Shown: positions 46,082-54,205 of the stretch, piece by piece
How the letters are laid out: every line of letters begins with the position of its first letter
Numbering within the stretch: position 1 is the stretch's first letter
NCBI GenBank assembly: GCA_963730305.1
Contig: CAVSRB010000003.1
Span: 186,001 to 250,000, forward strand
DNA length: 64,000 nucleotides
Direction of reading: 5' to 3'
Source of the DNA: CAMYMQ01 sp963730305
GTDB taxonomy: Bacteria; Pseudomonadota; Alphaproteobacteria; Bin65
Translations under genes and position numbers: made by a program
Notes under the pieces: generated by a model
What the model was told of the DNA's origin: nothing
Database searches by the model: none
What the model saw: only the letters and a program-made list of their open reading frames with translations

Positions 46082-46471
46082 TCAGGCGTCCTGGCGCTTC
46101 TTGGCGGTGACCTCGACCTCGACCTTCATGCGCGGGTCGGCCAGATCGCAGATCATCAGGGTCGCCGCCGGGCGGATCGCGGCGAACTTCTCGGCGAAGA
46201 CGTCGAGGCATTCCTCGAAGGTGGTGCGGTCGACGGTCAGATAGCGGACCCGCACGACGTCGGCGAGCGCGGCCCCCGCCTCGGCCAGCGCCTTTTCGAT
46301 GTTGACGAAGATCTGCCGCGCCTGGTCGGCCGGGTCCGGCGGGAAATCGCCCAGCTTGGGGTCGTAGCCGGTGGTGCCGGAGACGAACACCCAGTCGCCA
46401 TCGACCACGGCCCGCGAATAGGCCGCCCGCTCCTCCAGCCCGAAGCCGCTCGATATCAGTTTGCGCGTCAT
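46082..46471 (-). CDS. RidA family protein
   Basis: A 129-residue Rid-superfamily protein. Members deaminate reactive enamine/imine intermediates. It shows Arg-Ala-Val-Val-Asp-Gly-Asp-Trp-Val-Phe-Val-Ser-Gly-Thr-Thr-Gly and, late in the chain, Ile-Arg-Pro-Ala-Ala-Thr-Leu. The Arg in that motif is the usual carboxylate-binding residue. Archetypal RidA ends with Glu at the active site, here Glu-Val-Glu-Val. Upstream (93-119 bases) is the second copy of the 10-base-phased GGTTATC repeat. Confidence 0.87.
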   Translation of the reverse strand: MTRKLISSGFGLEERAAYSRAVVDGDWVFVSGTTGYDPKLGDFPPDPADQARQIFVNIEKALAEAGAALADVVRVRYLTVDRTTFEECLDVFAEKFAAIRPAATLMICDLADPRMKVEVEVTAKKRQDA

Positions 46472-46561
46472 CGCGTCCTCGTCTCGCTCGCCTGCCGGAC
46501 ACTACTACCCGGAACCGCCGCGACGCGCCACGTCGGCGCGGGCGCAGGCGGCGAATGCGTG

Positions 46562-46590
46562 ACGGTTATCATCGGTTATCTTCGGTTAGC
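46562..46590. repeat. GGTTATC heptamer x3 at 10-base phase, copy B
   Basis: GGTTATC starts at 46564 and 46574, and GGTTAGC at 46584. The 27-base core 46562-46588 matches 22861-22887 with one mismatch. It is upstream of a minus-strand gene, as in copy A. Confidence 0.8.
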
Positions 46591-46684
46591 GTCAGCGGGC
46601 ACCGGTGCAGCCGTCGCGGCTGTCGTCATTTGTAGGCCGATGTCAGCATTCGTCATCATCGGCGAATGCACCCGTCAGCACTGC

Positions 46685-46790
46685 CGTCATTCCGAGCGCA
46701 GCCGAGGAATCTTGTAGCCACAGCCGGGATATCTCCCGCGGAGGCAAGATTTCTCCGCTCAGCCCCTGCGGGCGCCGGTCGAAACGACGA
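46685..46790. repeat. Imperfect fold-back repeat, GTCATTCCGAG type
   Basis: CGTCATTCCGAGCGCAG and GAGGAATCTTG on the left pair imperfectly with CAAGATTTCTCCGCT and CTGCGG...GTCGAAACGACG on the right. Similar long palindromes beginning GTCATTCCGAG are common dispersed elements in bacterial genomes. Only one copy is in this window. Confidence 0.55.
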
Positions 46791-46933
46791 CGACGATGCG
46801 GGCGCTGGGCGGCCCGATCTGTCGGATTTCGTCATCTTCGGGCCACAGCATGCAACAGAGTTGGCGGTTCTAGGAATTTTTTCAAGGCACTGCCCAGCGA
46901 ACCACCCGCCCCGCCTCGGCGTCACGCCGCCCG

Positions 46934-47359
46934 TCATTTGCCCTTCGTGTTCAAATCCACCGCGGCGCGAACGAGCGCCGCCAGCGCCGTCTCGTCGATC
47001 GTATCGCCCTCGAAGAGATCGATCGCGCGCCGGGCGTTGCCGTCGAGGCTGGCGTTGAACAGGCCCGACGGGTCATCCAGCGCCGCGCCCTTGGCGAAGG
47101 TCAGCTTGACCTTGTCCTTGTAGGTCTCGCCGGTGCACAGGATGCCGGCATGCTCCCACACCGGCACGCCGTTCGGGTTCGTCGGCTTGCGCCACTTCAC
47201 CGTCTCGACCACGTCGGGGTCGGCCTGCCGGATGACCTCGCGGACCCGGGCGAGCATTTCGCCGCGCCAGTCGCCCAGCGCCGCGATGCGCGCGTCGATG
47301 AGCTGGGCGGGAGAGGCGCCGTCGGCTTCTCCCGCCGAATTGTCCGCGGGCTTGGCCAT
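46934..47359 (-). CDS. DUF1801 family protein
   Basis: A 141-residue soluble protein of the DUF1801 (YdhG/CyaY-like fold) family. Diagnostic features are Glu-Thr-Val-Lys-Trp-Arg-Lys-Pro-Thr, Tyr-Lys-Asp-Lys-Val-Lys-Leu-Thr-Phe and Phe-Asn-Ala-Ser-Leu-Asp-Gly-Asn-Ala-Arg-Arg. Function is not known for the family. Start ATG 47359; it lies 11 bases after the thiolase gene. Confidence 0.8.
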   Translation of the reverse strand: MAKPADNSAGEADGASPAQLIDARIAALGDWRGEMLARVREVIRQADPDVVETVKWRKPTNPNGVPVWEHAGILCTGETYKDKVKLTFAKGAALDDPSGLFNASLDGNARRAIDLFEGDTIDETALAALVRAAVDLNTKGK

Positions 47360-47370
47360 GGGGCCCGCCC

Positions 47371-48561
47371 CTACTTCATCCGCTCCACCGCCACCGCCGT
47401 CGCCTCGCCGCCGCCGATGCACAGGCTGGCGACGCCGCGGGTCAGGTCGTATTTCTCCAGCGCGTTGATCAGGGTGACGATGATGCGCGCGCCCGAGGCG
47501 CCGACCGGGTGGCCGAGCGCGCAGGCGCCGCCGTGGACGTTGACCTTGTCGTGCGGCAGGCCGTGCTCCTTCATCGCCGCCATGGTGACCACGGCGAAGG
47601 CCTCGTTGATCTCGTAGAGGTCGACGTCGCCGGCCTTCCAGCCGGCCTTGTCGAGCACCTTCTCGATCGCCTTGACCGGGGCGGTGGTGAACCAGGCCGG
47701 CTCCTGGGCGTGGGTGGCGTGGGCGACGATCTTGGCGTGCGGGGTCATGCCCCGCTTCTCCGCGCCCGAGGCGGTGGTCATCACCAGCGCCGCCGCGCCG
47801 TCGGAGATCGACGACGAGTTGGCCGCGGTGACCGTGCCGTCCTGGCGGAAGGCGGGCCGCAGGTTGGGAATCTTCGACGGGTCGGCCGAGAACGGCTGCT
47901 CGTCGCTGTCGACGGTGACCTCGCCCTTGCGGGTCTTGACGGTGACCGCGGTGATCTCGCCGTCGAAGGTGCCGTCCTCGTTGGCCTGCTTGGCGCGGGC
48001 GAGCGAGGTGATGGCGAAGTCGTCCTGGGCCTCGCGGGTGAACTGGTAGTGCTGGGCGGTGTCCTCGGCGTAGGTGCCCATCAGCCGGCCGGGATCGTAG
48101 GCGTCCTCCAGCCCGTCGAGGAACATGTGGTCCCAGACCTTGCCGTGGCCCATGCGCAGGCCCGAGCGCGCCTTGTCGAGCAGGTAGGGCGCGTTGGTCA
48201 TGCTCTCCAGCCCGCCGGCGACCATGACCTCGTTGACGCCCGACCGGATCAGGTCGTGCGAGAACATCGTCGCCTTCATGCCCGAGCCGCACATCTTGTT
48301 GATCGTGGTCGCGCCCGCGTCCCACGGGATGCCGGCGCCGTGGGCGGCCTGGCGCGCCGGCGCCTGGCCGAGGCCGGCGGGCAGCACGCAGCCCATGATG
48401 ACCTCTTCCACGTCCTCGGGCGCGAGACCGGCGCGCTCCAGCGCGCCCTTGATCGCCGCGGCGCCCAGCATCGGCGCGGTGATGTCCTTGAGCGTGCCCT
48501 GGAACGAGCCCATCGGGGTGCGGGCGCCGCCGGTGATGACGACGGGATCGGATGCGGTCAT
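47371..48561 (-). CDS. Acetyl-CoA C-acetyltransferase (thiolase)
   Basis: A 396-residue thiolase. The acylated Cys is in Asn-Lys-Met-Cys-Gly-Ser-Gly; Asn-Glu-Ala-Phe-Ala and Gly-Gly-Ala-Cys-Ala-Leu-Gly-His-Pro give the active-site His and the substrate loop; the second Cys is in Cys-Ile-Gly-Gly-Gly. Biosynthetic (PhaA/AtoB) and degradative types cannot be separated by eye; with HMG-CoA lyase making acetoacetate, either fits. It is downstream of bioB on the same strand. Confidence 0.92.
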   Translation of the reverse strand: MTASDPVVITGGARTPMGSFQGTLKDITAPMLGAAAIKGALERAGLAPEDVEEVIMGCVLPAGLGQAPARQAAHGAGIPWDAGATTINKMCGSGMKATMFSHDLIRSGVNEVMVAGGLESMTNAPYLLDKARSGLRMGHGKVWDHMFLDGLEDAYDPGRLMGTYAEDTAQHYQFTREAQDDFAITSLARAKQANEDGTFDGEITAVTVKTRKGEVTVDSDEQPFSADPSKIPNLRPAFRQDGTVTAANSSSISDGAAALVMTTASGAEKRGMTPHAKIVAHATHAQEPAWFTTAPVKAIEKVLDKAGWKAGDVDLYEINEAFAVVTMAAMKEHGLPHDKVNVHGGACALGHPVGASGARIIVTLINALEKYDLTRGVASLCIGGGEATAVAVERMK

Positions 48562-48631
48562 GTCTCTCACTCCTTCAAGCGGGGTCGGGGCGCGCGCGTC
48601 AGTTTCCCGGGTCGCGCCCCGGATCGGGTGT

Positions 48632-49634
48632 TCAGGTCGCGGCGGTCATGCCCAGCGCGGCGAGCAGGCGCAGGTCGTCGTCCTCCTCGGGGTTGGGCGT
48701 GGTCAAGCAGCTTGTCGCCATAGAATATGGAGTTGGCGCCGGCAAGGAAGCACAGCGCCTGCTCCGCGTCGGACAGCGAACTGCGGCCGGCCGACAGGCG
48801 GACCCAGGACGCCGGCATCAGGATGCGGGCGACGGCGATGGTGCGGACGAATTCGAGCGTGTCGAGCCGCTCTTCGCCGCCGACCGGCGTCCCCTCGACG
48901 GGGACCAGCAGGTTGATCGGCACCGACTCGGGGTGTTCCGGCAGGGTGGCGAGCGACTCCAACAGGCCGACGCGATCCATCCGCGTTTCGCCCATGCCGA
49001 CGATGCCGCCGCAGCAGACCTTGATCCCCGCCCCGCGCACGGCGGCGAGCGTGTCGAGCCGGTCGCCATAGGTCCGGGTGGTGATGATCCGCTCGTAGAA
49101 CTCGGGCGAGCTGTCGAGATTGTGGTTGTAGTAGTCGAGCCCGGCCGCCTTGAGCGCGGCGGCCTGGGCTTGCGTGAGCATGCCGAGCGTCATGCAGGTC
49201 TCGAGCCCGAGCCCCTTCACCTCTTTCAGGATGGCGGCAATCTTCGGCACGTCGCGGTCCTTGAGCTCGCGCCACGCCGCGCCCATGCAGAAGCGCTGCG
49301 CCCCGCCCGCCTTCGCCTTGCGCGCCTCGGCGGCGACCGTCTCGGCATCCATCAGCGCGCTCGCCGCCACGCCGGTGTCGTGGTGGACCGACTGGGAGCA
49401 GTAGCCGCAATCCTCCGGACAGCCGCCCTCCTTGATGTTCAACAGCGTCGAGAGCTGGACCTCGTCGGGCGCGAAATGCGCGCGGTGGACGGACTGGGCG
49501 CGGAAGACCAGCTCGGGGAACGGCAGCTCGAACAGGGCGGCGATCTCGGCGCGGGTCCAGTCGTGGCGCAGGCCGCCGTCGGCTCGATCAACCGCCGCCG
49601 ATATCGCGCTCTCGGCGCTCTCGATCCTATCCAT
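48632..49634 (-). CDS. bioB: Biotin synthase (one frameshift near the 3' end)
   Basis: Radical SAM enzyme inserting sulfur into dethiobiotin. The radical SAM cluster motif is Gly-Gly-Cys-Pro-Glu-Asp-Cys-Gly-Tyr-Cys; Tyr-Asn-His-Asn-Leu-Asp and the auxiliary-cluster region Gly-Arg-Ser-Ser-Leu follow. The frame changes at 48705-48706 (CTTGA for CTGA); removing one base gives Lys-Leu-Leu-Thr-Thr-Pro-Asn-Pro and a normal 333-residue end at 48632. Read without correction it would run into the thiolase start. Supplies biotin for carboxylases such as MccA. Confidence 0.92.
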
Positions 49635-49668
49635 CCTTCGGCTCCATCTTCTTCCGGGTGCCCGCGGC

Positions 49669-50028
49669 CTACTCGCGCAGATATCCGCCGTTCACCCAGC
49701 CAGTCTTGCCGTGATAGCGGATCTTGCACCAGCGGCGATAGCGCGCCGCCACCCGCTGGGCCGGCGTGGCCTTTTCCCACTCGACGATGTTCAAGCCGCC
49801 CTTGCAGCCGAGGTTCGCGAGCTTGACGCCATTATAGGGCACCCAGCCGACGACCTTGTGGGTCGCACCCGGCCCCGCGTGGATGGTCAGCGCCGCGCCC
49901 GGGTACAGGCCGGTGACCCGGTAGAAATCGGGTCCGTCCGAGTCGGCGACCGCCGCGCCGGACACGCCGAGCACCGCGCCGACCAGCAGCACGGCCCCGA
50001 AGGCGGACAGGCTCCGTCGCAGCATCAT
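49669..50028 (-). CDS. Exported SH3b-domain protein
   Basis: A 119-residue protein with a signal peptide (Met-Met-Leu-Arg-Arg, hydrophobic to about residue 29) and one bacterial SH3 domain: Ala-Gly-Pro-Gly-Ala-Thr-His-Lys-Val-Val-Gly near residue 52, ending Trp-Cys-Lys-Ile-Arg-Tyr-His-Gly-Lys-Thr-Gly-Trp-Val-Asn. SH3b domains often bind cell-wall peptides. Two cysteines may form a disulfide. It follows the cupin gene by 14 bases. Confidence 0.8.
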   Translation of the reverse strand: MMLRRSLSAFGAVLLVGAVLGVSGAAVADSDGPDFYRVTGLYPGAALTIHAGPGATHKVVGWVPYNGVKLANLGCKGGLNIVEWEKATPAQRVAARYRRWCKIRYHGKTGWVNGGYLRE

Positions 50029-50042
50029 CCTGGGCTCCCGGC

Positions 50043-50522
50043 TCAATAGGGCGTGCCGTCCTTGTGGGTGAAGACGTAGGCGCCGTCGACCTTTTGCACG
50101 GCCAGATCGACGTCGGAATAGCCCCCCGTGTCGTCCGGATCGCGGTTGCCGACCTCCAGGTAGGTCACGTCGGCGTCGGTGCGGTTGACCAGGTGGTGGC
50201 CGTCGGGGACGCCGGCCGGGAAACCGGCCGCCATGCCGGGGCCGAGCACCTGCTCGCCGGCGTCGGTGACCAGGGTCGGCGCACCGTCGAGGATGTAGAC
50301 GAACTCGTCCTCGTGGCTGTGCCAGTGGCGGTGCGCCGAGGCCGCGCCGGGCGCCAAGGTGACCAGGTTGACCCCGAACCGGGTCAGCCCCGCCGCGTCG
50401 CCCAGCTTGCGCTTGGTGCGGCCCTCGACGATCGCCTTCAGCCCCTCGGGGTAGTTGGTGCCGGTGCGCGCCTCGACCGTGGTGGGGTCGAAGGCGGGCT
50501 TGCGGAGCTGGTTTTCCGTCAT
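50043..50522 (-). CDS. Cupin-domain protein
   Basis: A 159-residue cupin. Metal-binding motif 1 is His-Arg-His-Trp-His-Ser-His-Glu-Asp-Glu-Phe-Val-Tyr, and motif 2 is Pro-Asp-Gly-His-His-Leu-Val-Asn. It lacks any other domain, so substrate and activity are open. The start ATG overlaps the isovaleryl-CoA dehydrogenase stop by one base (TGATG), evidence for coupling. Confidence 0.83.
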   Translation of the reverse strand: MTENQLRKPAFDPTTVEARTGTNYPEGLKAIVEGRTKRKLGDAAGLTRFGVNLVTLAPGAASAHRHWHSHEDEFVYILDGAPTLVTDAGEQVLGPGMAAGFPAGVPDGHHLVNRTDADVTYLEVGNRDPDDTGGYSDVDLAVQKVDGAYVFTHKDGTPY

Positions 50523-51694
50523 CACCCCGTCTCCTCGAACAGCTCGCGGCCGATCAGCATGCGCCGGATCTCGCTCGTCCCCGCGCCGATCTCGTAGAGC
50601 TTGGCGTCGCGCAGCAGGCGCCCCGTCGGGAACTCGTTGATGTAGCCGTTGCCGCCCAGCGCCTGGATCGCCTCGAGCGCCATCCAGGTCGCCTTCTCGG
50701 CGCAGTAGAGGATCACGCCGGCGGCGTCCTTGCGCGTGGTCTCGCCCCGGTCGCACGCCTTGGCGACGGCGTAGGCATAGGCCTTGCAGGCGTTCATCGT
50801 CGTGTACATGTCGGCGATCTTGCCCTGCATGAGCTGGAAGGTGCCGATCGGCTGGCCGAACTGCTTGCGGTCGTGGATGTAGGGCACGACCACGTCCATG
50901 CAGGCCTGCATCACGCCGAGCGGCCCGGCGGCGAGCACCGCGCGCTCGTAGTCGAGGCCGGACATCAGCACGTTGACGCCCCTGCCCTCCTCGCCGAGCA
51001 CGTTCTCCTCGGGCACCTCCAGGTCCTGGAAGACCAGTTCGCAGGTGTTCGAGCCGCGCATGCCCAGCTTGTCGAGCTTCTGGGCGCGGGAGAAGCCCTT
51101 CCAGTCGCGCTCGACCAGGAAGGCGGTCATGCCGCGCGGGCCCGCCTTGGGGTCGGTCTTGGCGTAGATCACGTAGACGTTGGCGTCGGGGCCGTTGGTG
51201 ATCCACATCTTGGTGCCGTTGAGCACGTAGCGGTCGCCCTTCTTGTCGGCCCGGGTGGTCATCGAGACGACGTCCGATCCCGCGCCGGGCTCGCTCATCG
51301 CCAGCGCGCCGACATGTTCGCCCGAGATCAGCTTGGGCAGGTATTTGCGCTTCTGCGCCTCGGTGCCGTTGCGGCGGATCTGGTTGACGCACAGGTTGGA
51401 GTGGGCGCCGTAGGACAGCCCGACCGCGGCCGAGGCCCGGCTGATCTCCTCGACGGCGACGACGTGCTCCAGGTAGCCCATGCCGGCGCCGCCGTACTCC
51501 TCCTCGACGGTGACGCCGAGGATGCCGAGGTCGCCCATCTTGCGCCACAGGTCGGCCGGGAAGTCGTTGTCGCGGTCGATCTGGTCGGCGCGCGGGGCGA
51601 TCTCGTCCGAGGCGAAGCTCATCACCGAGTCGCGCAGCATGTCGGCGGTCTCGCCGAGGTCGAAGTTCAGCGACGGCAGGGCATTGGGGATCAT
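50522..51694 (-). CDS. ivd: Isovaleryl-CoA dehydrogenase
   Basis: FAD-dependent acyl-CoA dehydrogenase, 390 residues, third step in leucine degradation. The FAD/substrate motif is Ala-Met-Ser-Glu-Pro-Gly-Ala-Gly-Ser-Asp, with Trp-Ile-Thr-Asn-Gly. The catalytic Glu lies in Leu-Asp-Tyr-Glu-Arg, the position used by isovaleryl- and long-chain dehydrogenases; Gln-Ala-Leu-Gly-Gly-Asn-Gly-Tyr is near the end. A strong ribosome site (GGGAGGA) precedes ATG 51694. It is about 9 kb from the other liu-type genes, an uncommon separation. Confidence 0.93.
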   Translation of the reverse strand: MIPNALPSLNFDLGETADMLRDSVMSFASDEIAPRADQIDRDNDFPADLWRKMGDLGILGVTVEEEYGGAGMGYLEHVVAVEEISRASAAVGLSYGAHSNLCVNQIRRNGTEAQKRKYLPKLISGEHVGALAMSEPGAGSDVVSMTTRADKKGDRYVLNGTKMWITNGPDANVYVIYAKTDPKAGPRGMTAFLVERDWKGFSRAQKLDKLGMRGSNTCELVFQDLEVPEENVLGEEGRGVNVLMSGLDYERAVLAAGPLGVMQACMDVVVPYIHDRKQFGQPIGTFQLMQGKIADMYTTMNACKAYAYAVAKACDRGETTRKDAAGVILYCAEKATWMALEAIQALGGNGYINEFPTGRLLRDAKLYEIGAGTSEIRRMLIGRELFEETG

Positions 51695-51719
51695 GGTGTC
51701 CTCCCGGGGCGGCGGTTCT

Positions 51720-52199
51720 CTAGTCGACCGCGTCCCAAATCTTCAGCGCCTCGATGCGCCAGGTGTTGCGGAACTTGCGGTAGCGCATCCGGAAGAAGAG
51801 GTGATAGCCCTCCGGGCAGTAGCAGGCGCCGACGGCGAGGCCGGTGGCGCCGATCTTCTCCAGCCGGCTGAAGCTGAGCCGCTGCGGGAAGCGCTTGAGC
51901 GCGGCGTGGAACTCGGCGAAGTGGCGGCCCTTGATCCGGCGCAGTTCGGCGGCGAGCTTGCGCGACGACATCGCCTTGCGGAAGCGCGCCGTGCCCAGCT
52001 TGCGCAGCACCGAATAGTCCCGCGTCTGGCGCGCCTGGTCGACGCCGATCATGGTCCATACCAGCAGCGCCTCGGCGGTACGGCGGAGCTCCGGATCGGT
52101 GCTGACCTTGGCGCCCTGCGCCGCGGCCGGACCGGATAGCGTCGCCGCCCCGACCAGGGCCGCCGCGAACAGTGCGGATATCGCCGTCTTGCGCATCAT
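51720..52199 (-). CDS. Exported protein of unknown function, NTF2-like
   Basis: A 159-residue protein with a clear signal peptide (Met-Met-Arg-Lys-Thr, hydrophobic to Ala-Ala-Ala near residue 27). The mature part is basic with helical start and strands at the end; Phe-Phe-Arg-Met-Arg-Tyr-Arg and Thr-Trp-Arg-Ile-Glu-Ala-Leu-Lys-Ile resemble the last strands of the next gene's product, suggesting a shared NTF2-like fold (DUF4864-like). I do not recognise a family with confidence. Confidence 0.6.
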   Translation of the reverse strand: MMRKTAISALFAAALVGAATLSGPAAAQGAKVSTDPELRRTAEALLVWTMIGVDQARQTRDYSVLRKLGTARFRKAMSSRKLAAELRRIKGRHFAEFHAALKRFPQRLSFSRLEKIGATGLAVGACYCPEGYHLFFRMRYRKFRNTWRIEALKIWDAVD

Positions 52200-52246
52200 G
52201 GTGGTCTCCTACCGGCGGCGCGTCCGCCGCGTGTTGTTCCGACGGG

Positions 52247-53020
52247 TCACTTGTCCTGTGGCTTCACGTTGACCGCGATCGACAGCAGCTTCCAGGCACC
52301 GTCCTCGGGCACGTATTTGAGGTCGAAATGCAGCCGCGACGGGGTGCTCGGGAAGTAGCCGACCACCCGCAGGGTCTGGCGCGCGCCGAGCGACGGCGGG
52401 GGCGAGAACACCGGGTCGAGCTGGAGCGCGCCGCGCAGGTCGATCTTCTGGTCGACGAAGGCCTGGAACGCGTCCTTGATCCGCTCGGCGCTGAACTGCT
52501 CCCGGAACGGCATCGCCAGGGTCTTGTGGAAGGCCGCGAAGTCGCCCGACTGGATCGCCGAATTGAAGTCGCGCAGGCTGGTGCGCACCATGTCGAGGAT
52601 CACCGCCCGGTCCGGCACCGGGCCGCGGAACGCGGCGACCCGCCAGGCCTTGCCCTCCTTCGCCAGGGTGACGTCGAGCTGCACGGTGCCGCCGTCCTTG
52701 CGGGTGAACGAGCCTTCGAGGCGGGCGCTGCCGTCCTTGAACTCGATCTTCGGGAAGGACGAGGAGGCGAATTCGGTCAGGCCGAGCTGCTTGACCCGCT
52801 GGGCGAACTGCGCCGCGTTGAGCCGCTTGCGCAGCGACGACGCCGTGGACTGATAGGCCTCCGCGGTCTTGCCCTGGCCGAGCAGGCCGAGGAACCGGTC
52901 GGCGGCCTGGATCGGCGGCGACACCGCCGCGAAGATCTGCAGCCCCAGCCAGACGCCCACGCCGATCACGATCGCCCCCAGCACGACGGCGATCGGCACC
53001 CAAACTTTCCAACTCTTCAT
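52247..53020 (-). CDS. Membrane-anchored protein of unknown function with two NTF2-like domains
   Basis: A 257-residue protein with one N-terminal transmembrane helix (about residues 8-30) and a periplasmic part. Two similar segments are visible: Gln-Gly-Lys-Thr-Ala-Glu-Ala-Tyr-Gln-Ser-Thr near residue 50 and Ser-Gly-Asp-Phe-Ala-Ala-Phe-His-Lys-Thr near residue 157, each followed by strands ending in Trp-(Arg/Lys)-(Val/Leu). That pattern suits duplicated NTF2-like (DUF4864/DUF3887-type) domains. Role unknown; in line with the preceding exported gene. Confidence 0.6.
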   Translation of the reverse strand: MKSWKVWVPIAVVLGAIVIGVGVWLGLQIFAAVSPPIQAADRFLGLLGQGKTAEAYQSTASSLRKRLNAAQFAQRVKQLGLTEFASSSFPKIEFKDGSARLEGSFTRKDGGTVQLDVTLAKEGKAWRVAAFRGPVPDRAVILDMVRTSLRDFNSAIQSGDFAAFHKTLAMPFREQFSAERIKDAFQAFVDQKIDLRGALQLDPVFSPPPSLGARQTLRVVGYFPSTPSRLHFDLKYVPEDGAWKLLSIAVNVKPQDK

Positions 53021-53128
53021 CGAACCTTCCCATGGCGCGGCGACAAGGGCCCGATTATTGCCCTGCGGCGTGGCAGATCAAGGGCAGCCTGCGGCGGACC
53101 GCCGCCGAGTCGGGCAAAAGCGCGTTTC

Positions 53129-53587
53129 TCAGGCGTCGGCCTTGCCCTCGAGCCGCATCAGGGTCTGCAGCGAGGTGACGCACAAGGTCTCGCGGCCGCC
53201 GGCGACCCCGAACACGTCGGCCTGGACCACGGTCAGCGTCCGCCCCGGCTTGACGACGTGGGCGCGGGCGACCATCCGCTCGCCCTCCCCCGGCCGGACG
53301 ATGTTGAGCTTGTACTCGACCGTCAGCGGCGCGCTGTTGGCGTCCATCAGGCTGAACGCGGCGTAGCCGGCCGCCGAATCGGCGATCGAGGCGAGCGCGC
53401 CGCCATGGACATAGCCGTGCTGCTGGGTCAACGCCGGCCGCACCGGCAGCTCGATCTCGCACAGGCCCGGCTCGATCCGGGTCATGCGCGCGCCGATATG
53501 GTCCATGAAGCCCTGCATGCCGAAGCTGCGCCGGCAGCGGTCGGCGAAATCGGGATTCGCGGGGGTGAAGGCGAGCGGTCGGCTCAT
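53129..53587 (-). CDS. PaaI-type hotdog thioesterase
   Basis: A 152-residue single-hotdog thioesterase that hydrolyses an acyl-CoA. The family motif is Gln-Gln-His-Gly-Tyr-Val-His-Gly-Gly-Ala-Leu-Ala, with Asp in Ala-Asp-Ser-Ala-Ala-Gly as the usual acidic catalytic residue. ATG 53587 is the start. An operator-like palindrome lies 45-66 bases upstream, matching the one before the LiuR-like gene, so it is probably part of that regulon. Confidence 0.87.
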   Translation of the reverse strand: MSRPLAFTPANPDFADRCRRSFGMQGFMDHIGARMTRIEPGLCEIELPVRPALTQQHGYVHGGALASIADSAAGYAAFSLMDANSAPLTVEYKLNIVRPGEGERMVARAHVVKPGRTLTVVQADVFGVAGGRETLCVTSLQTLMRLEGKADA

Positions 53588-53631
53588 GGGGGAGGTCTGC
53601 CGGATGAAAAAACACGGATGCGGCAGATTAG

Positions 53632-53653
53632 TTGACGTTAACGTAAACGTCAA
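53632..53653. promoter_or_regulatory. LiuR-type palindromic operator upstream of the thioesterase
   Basis: Arms TTGACGTT and AACGTCAA around AACGTA: a 22-base near-perfect palindrome. It resembles the ACGT-centred palindromes attributed to LiuR in comparative genomics. It lies between the regulator gene's stop and the thioesterase start. Confidence 0.6.
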
Positions 53654-53668
53654 TGACTCCAGCGTATC

Positions 53669-54121
53669 TCAGTCCTTGCCGCCGCGCAGGGCCCTGAGCC
53701 GCCGGTGGCAGTTGGCCTCGACCGCCTCGAGCTCTTCCAGCGTCACCTCGATGTCCTCGCGCTGCTGCTCGAGCAGGCGGCGGCGCTCGGCGATCTTGCG
53801 CAGGAAGAATTCGAGCTGTCCGACCTCCCCCGGCTCGGCCTCGTAGAGGCCGATGATCTCGGCGACCTCGCCGAGCGAGAAGCCGAGCCGCTTGCCGCGC
53901 AGGATCAGCTTGAGCCGGGTGCGGTCGCGCGGGCCGTAGATGCGCGCCTGACCGCGCCGGGCCGGCGCGATCAGCTTCTGGTCCTCGTAGAAGCGGATCG
54001 CGCGCGTGGTCAGGTCGAACTCGCGGGCGAGATCGGTGATCGTCCAGGTCTGCCCCTCCGGGACCCGCTCGTCGGGAGCGAGGTCGTCGGGGGCACGGTC
54101 GTCGCTGTCCCGCCTGTCCAT
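53669..54121 (-). CDS. liuR: MerR-family regulator, LiuR type
   Basis: A 150-residue MerR-family DNA-binding protein. Winged helix: Trp-Thr-Ile-Thr-Asp-Leu-Ala-Arg-Glu-Phe-Asp-Leu-Thr-Thr-Arg-Ala-Ile-Arg-Phe-Tyr-Glu-Asp. Then comes Leu-Lys-Leu-Ile-Leu-Arg-Gly-Lys-Arg-Leu-Gly-Phe-Ser-Leu, typical of LiuR, the branched-chain amino acid catabolism regulator. A C-terminal coiled coil (about residues 100-140) would form the dimer. No metal-binding cysteines beyond one. The ACGT-palindromes upstream of itself and of the thioesterase support autoregulation. LiuR identity rests on sequence resemblance and context. Confidence 0.75.
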   Translation of the reverse strand: MDRRDSDDRAPDDLAPDERVPEGQTWTITDLAREFDLTTRAIRFYEDQKLIAPARRGQARIYGPRDRTRLKLILRGKRLGFSLGEVAEIIGLYEAEPGEVGQLEFFLRKIAERRRLLEQQREDIEVTLEELEAVEANCHRRLRALRGGKD

Positions 54122-54149
54122 GATGTCGTCGGCCCTGGCGCTATTCCGC

Positions 54150-54164
54150 TTACGTCAACGTCAA
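54150..54164. promoter_or_regulatory. LiuR-type operator upstream of the regulator gene
   Basis: TTACGTCAACGTCAA, 29-43 bases before the start of the MerR-family gene. It shares the half-site ACGTCAA with the palindrome at 53632-53653. Likely autoregulatory site. Confidence 0.5.
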
Positions 54165-54205
54165 CAGTAGGCGGGGGGACGAAGCCGGGTCAACGCGCGC
54201 CGGCC

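Larger units (their letters stand above)
46472..46933. other. Gene-free interval of 462 bases with two repeat elements
   Basis: No gene is supported on either strand. It contains the GGTTATC triple (46562-46590) and an imperfect fold-back of the GTCATTCCGAG type (46685-46790). It serves as the upstream region of the RidA-SDR run. Confidence 0.55.
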
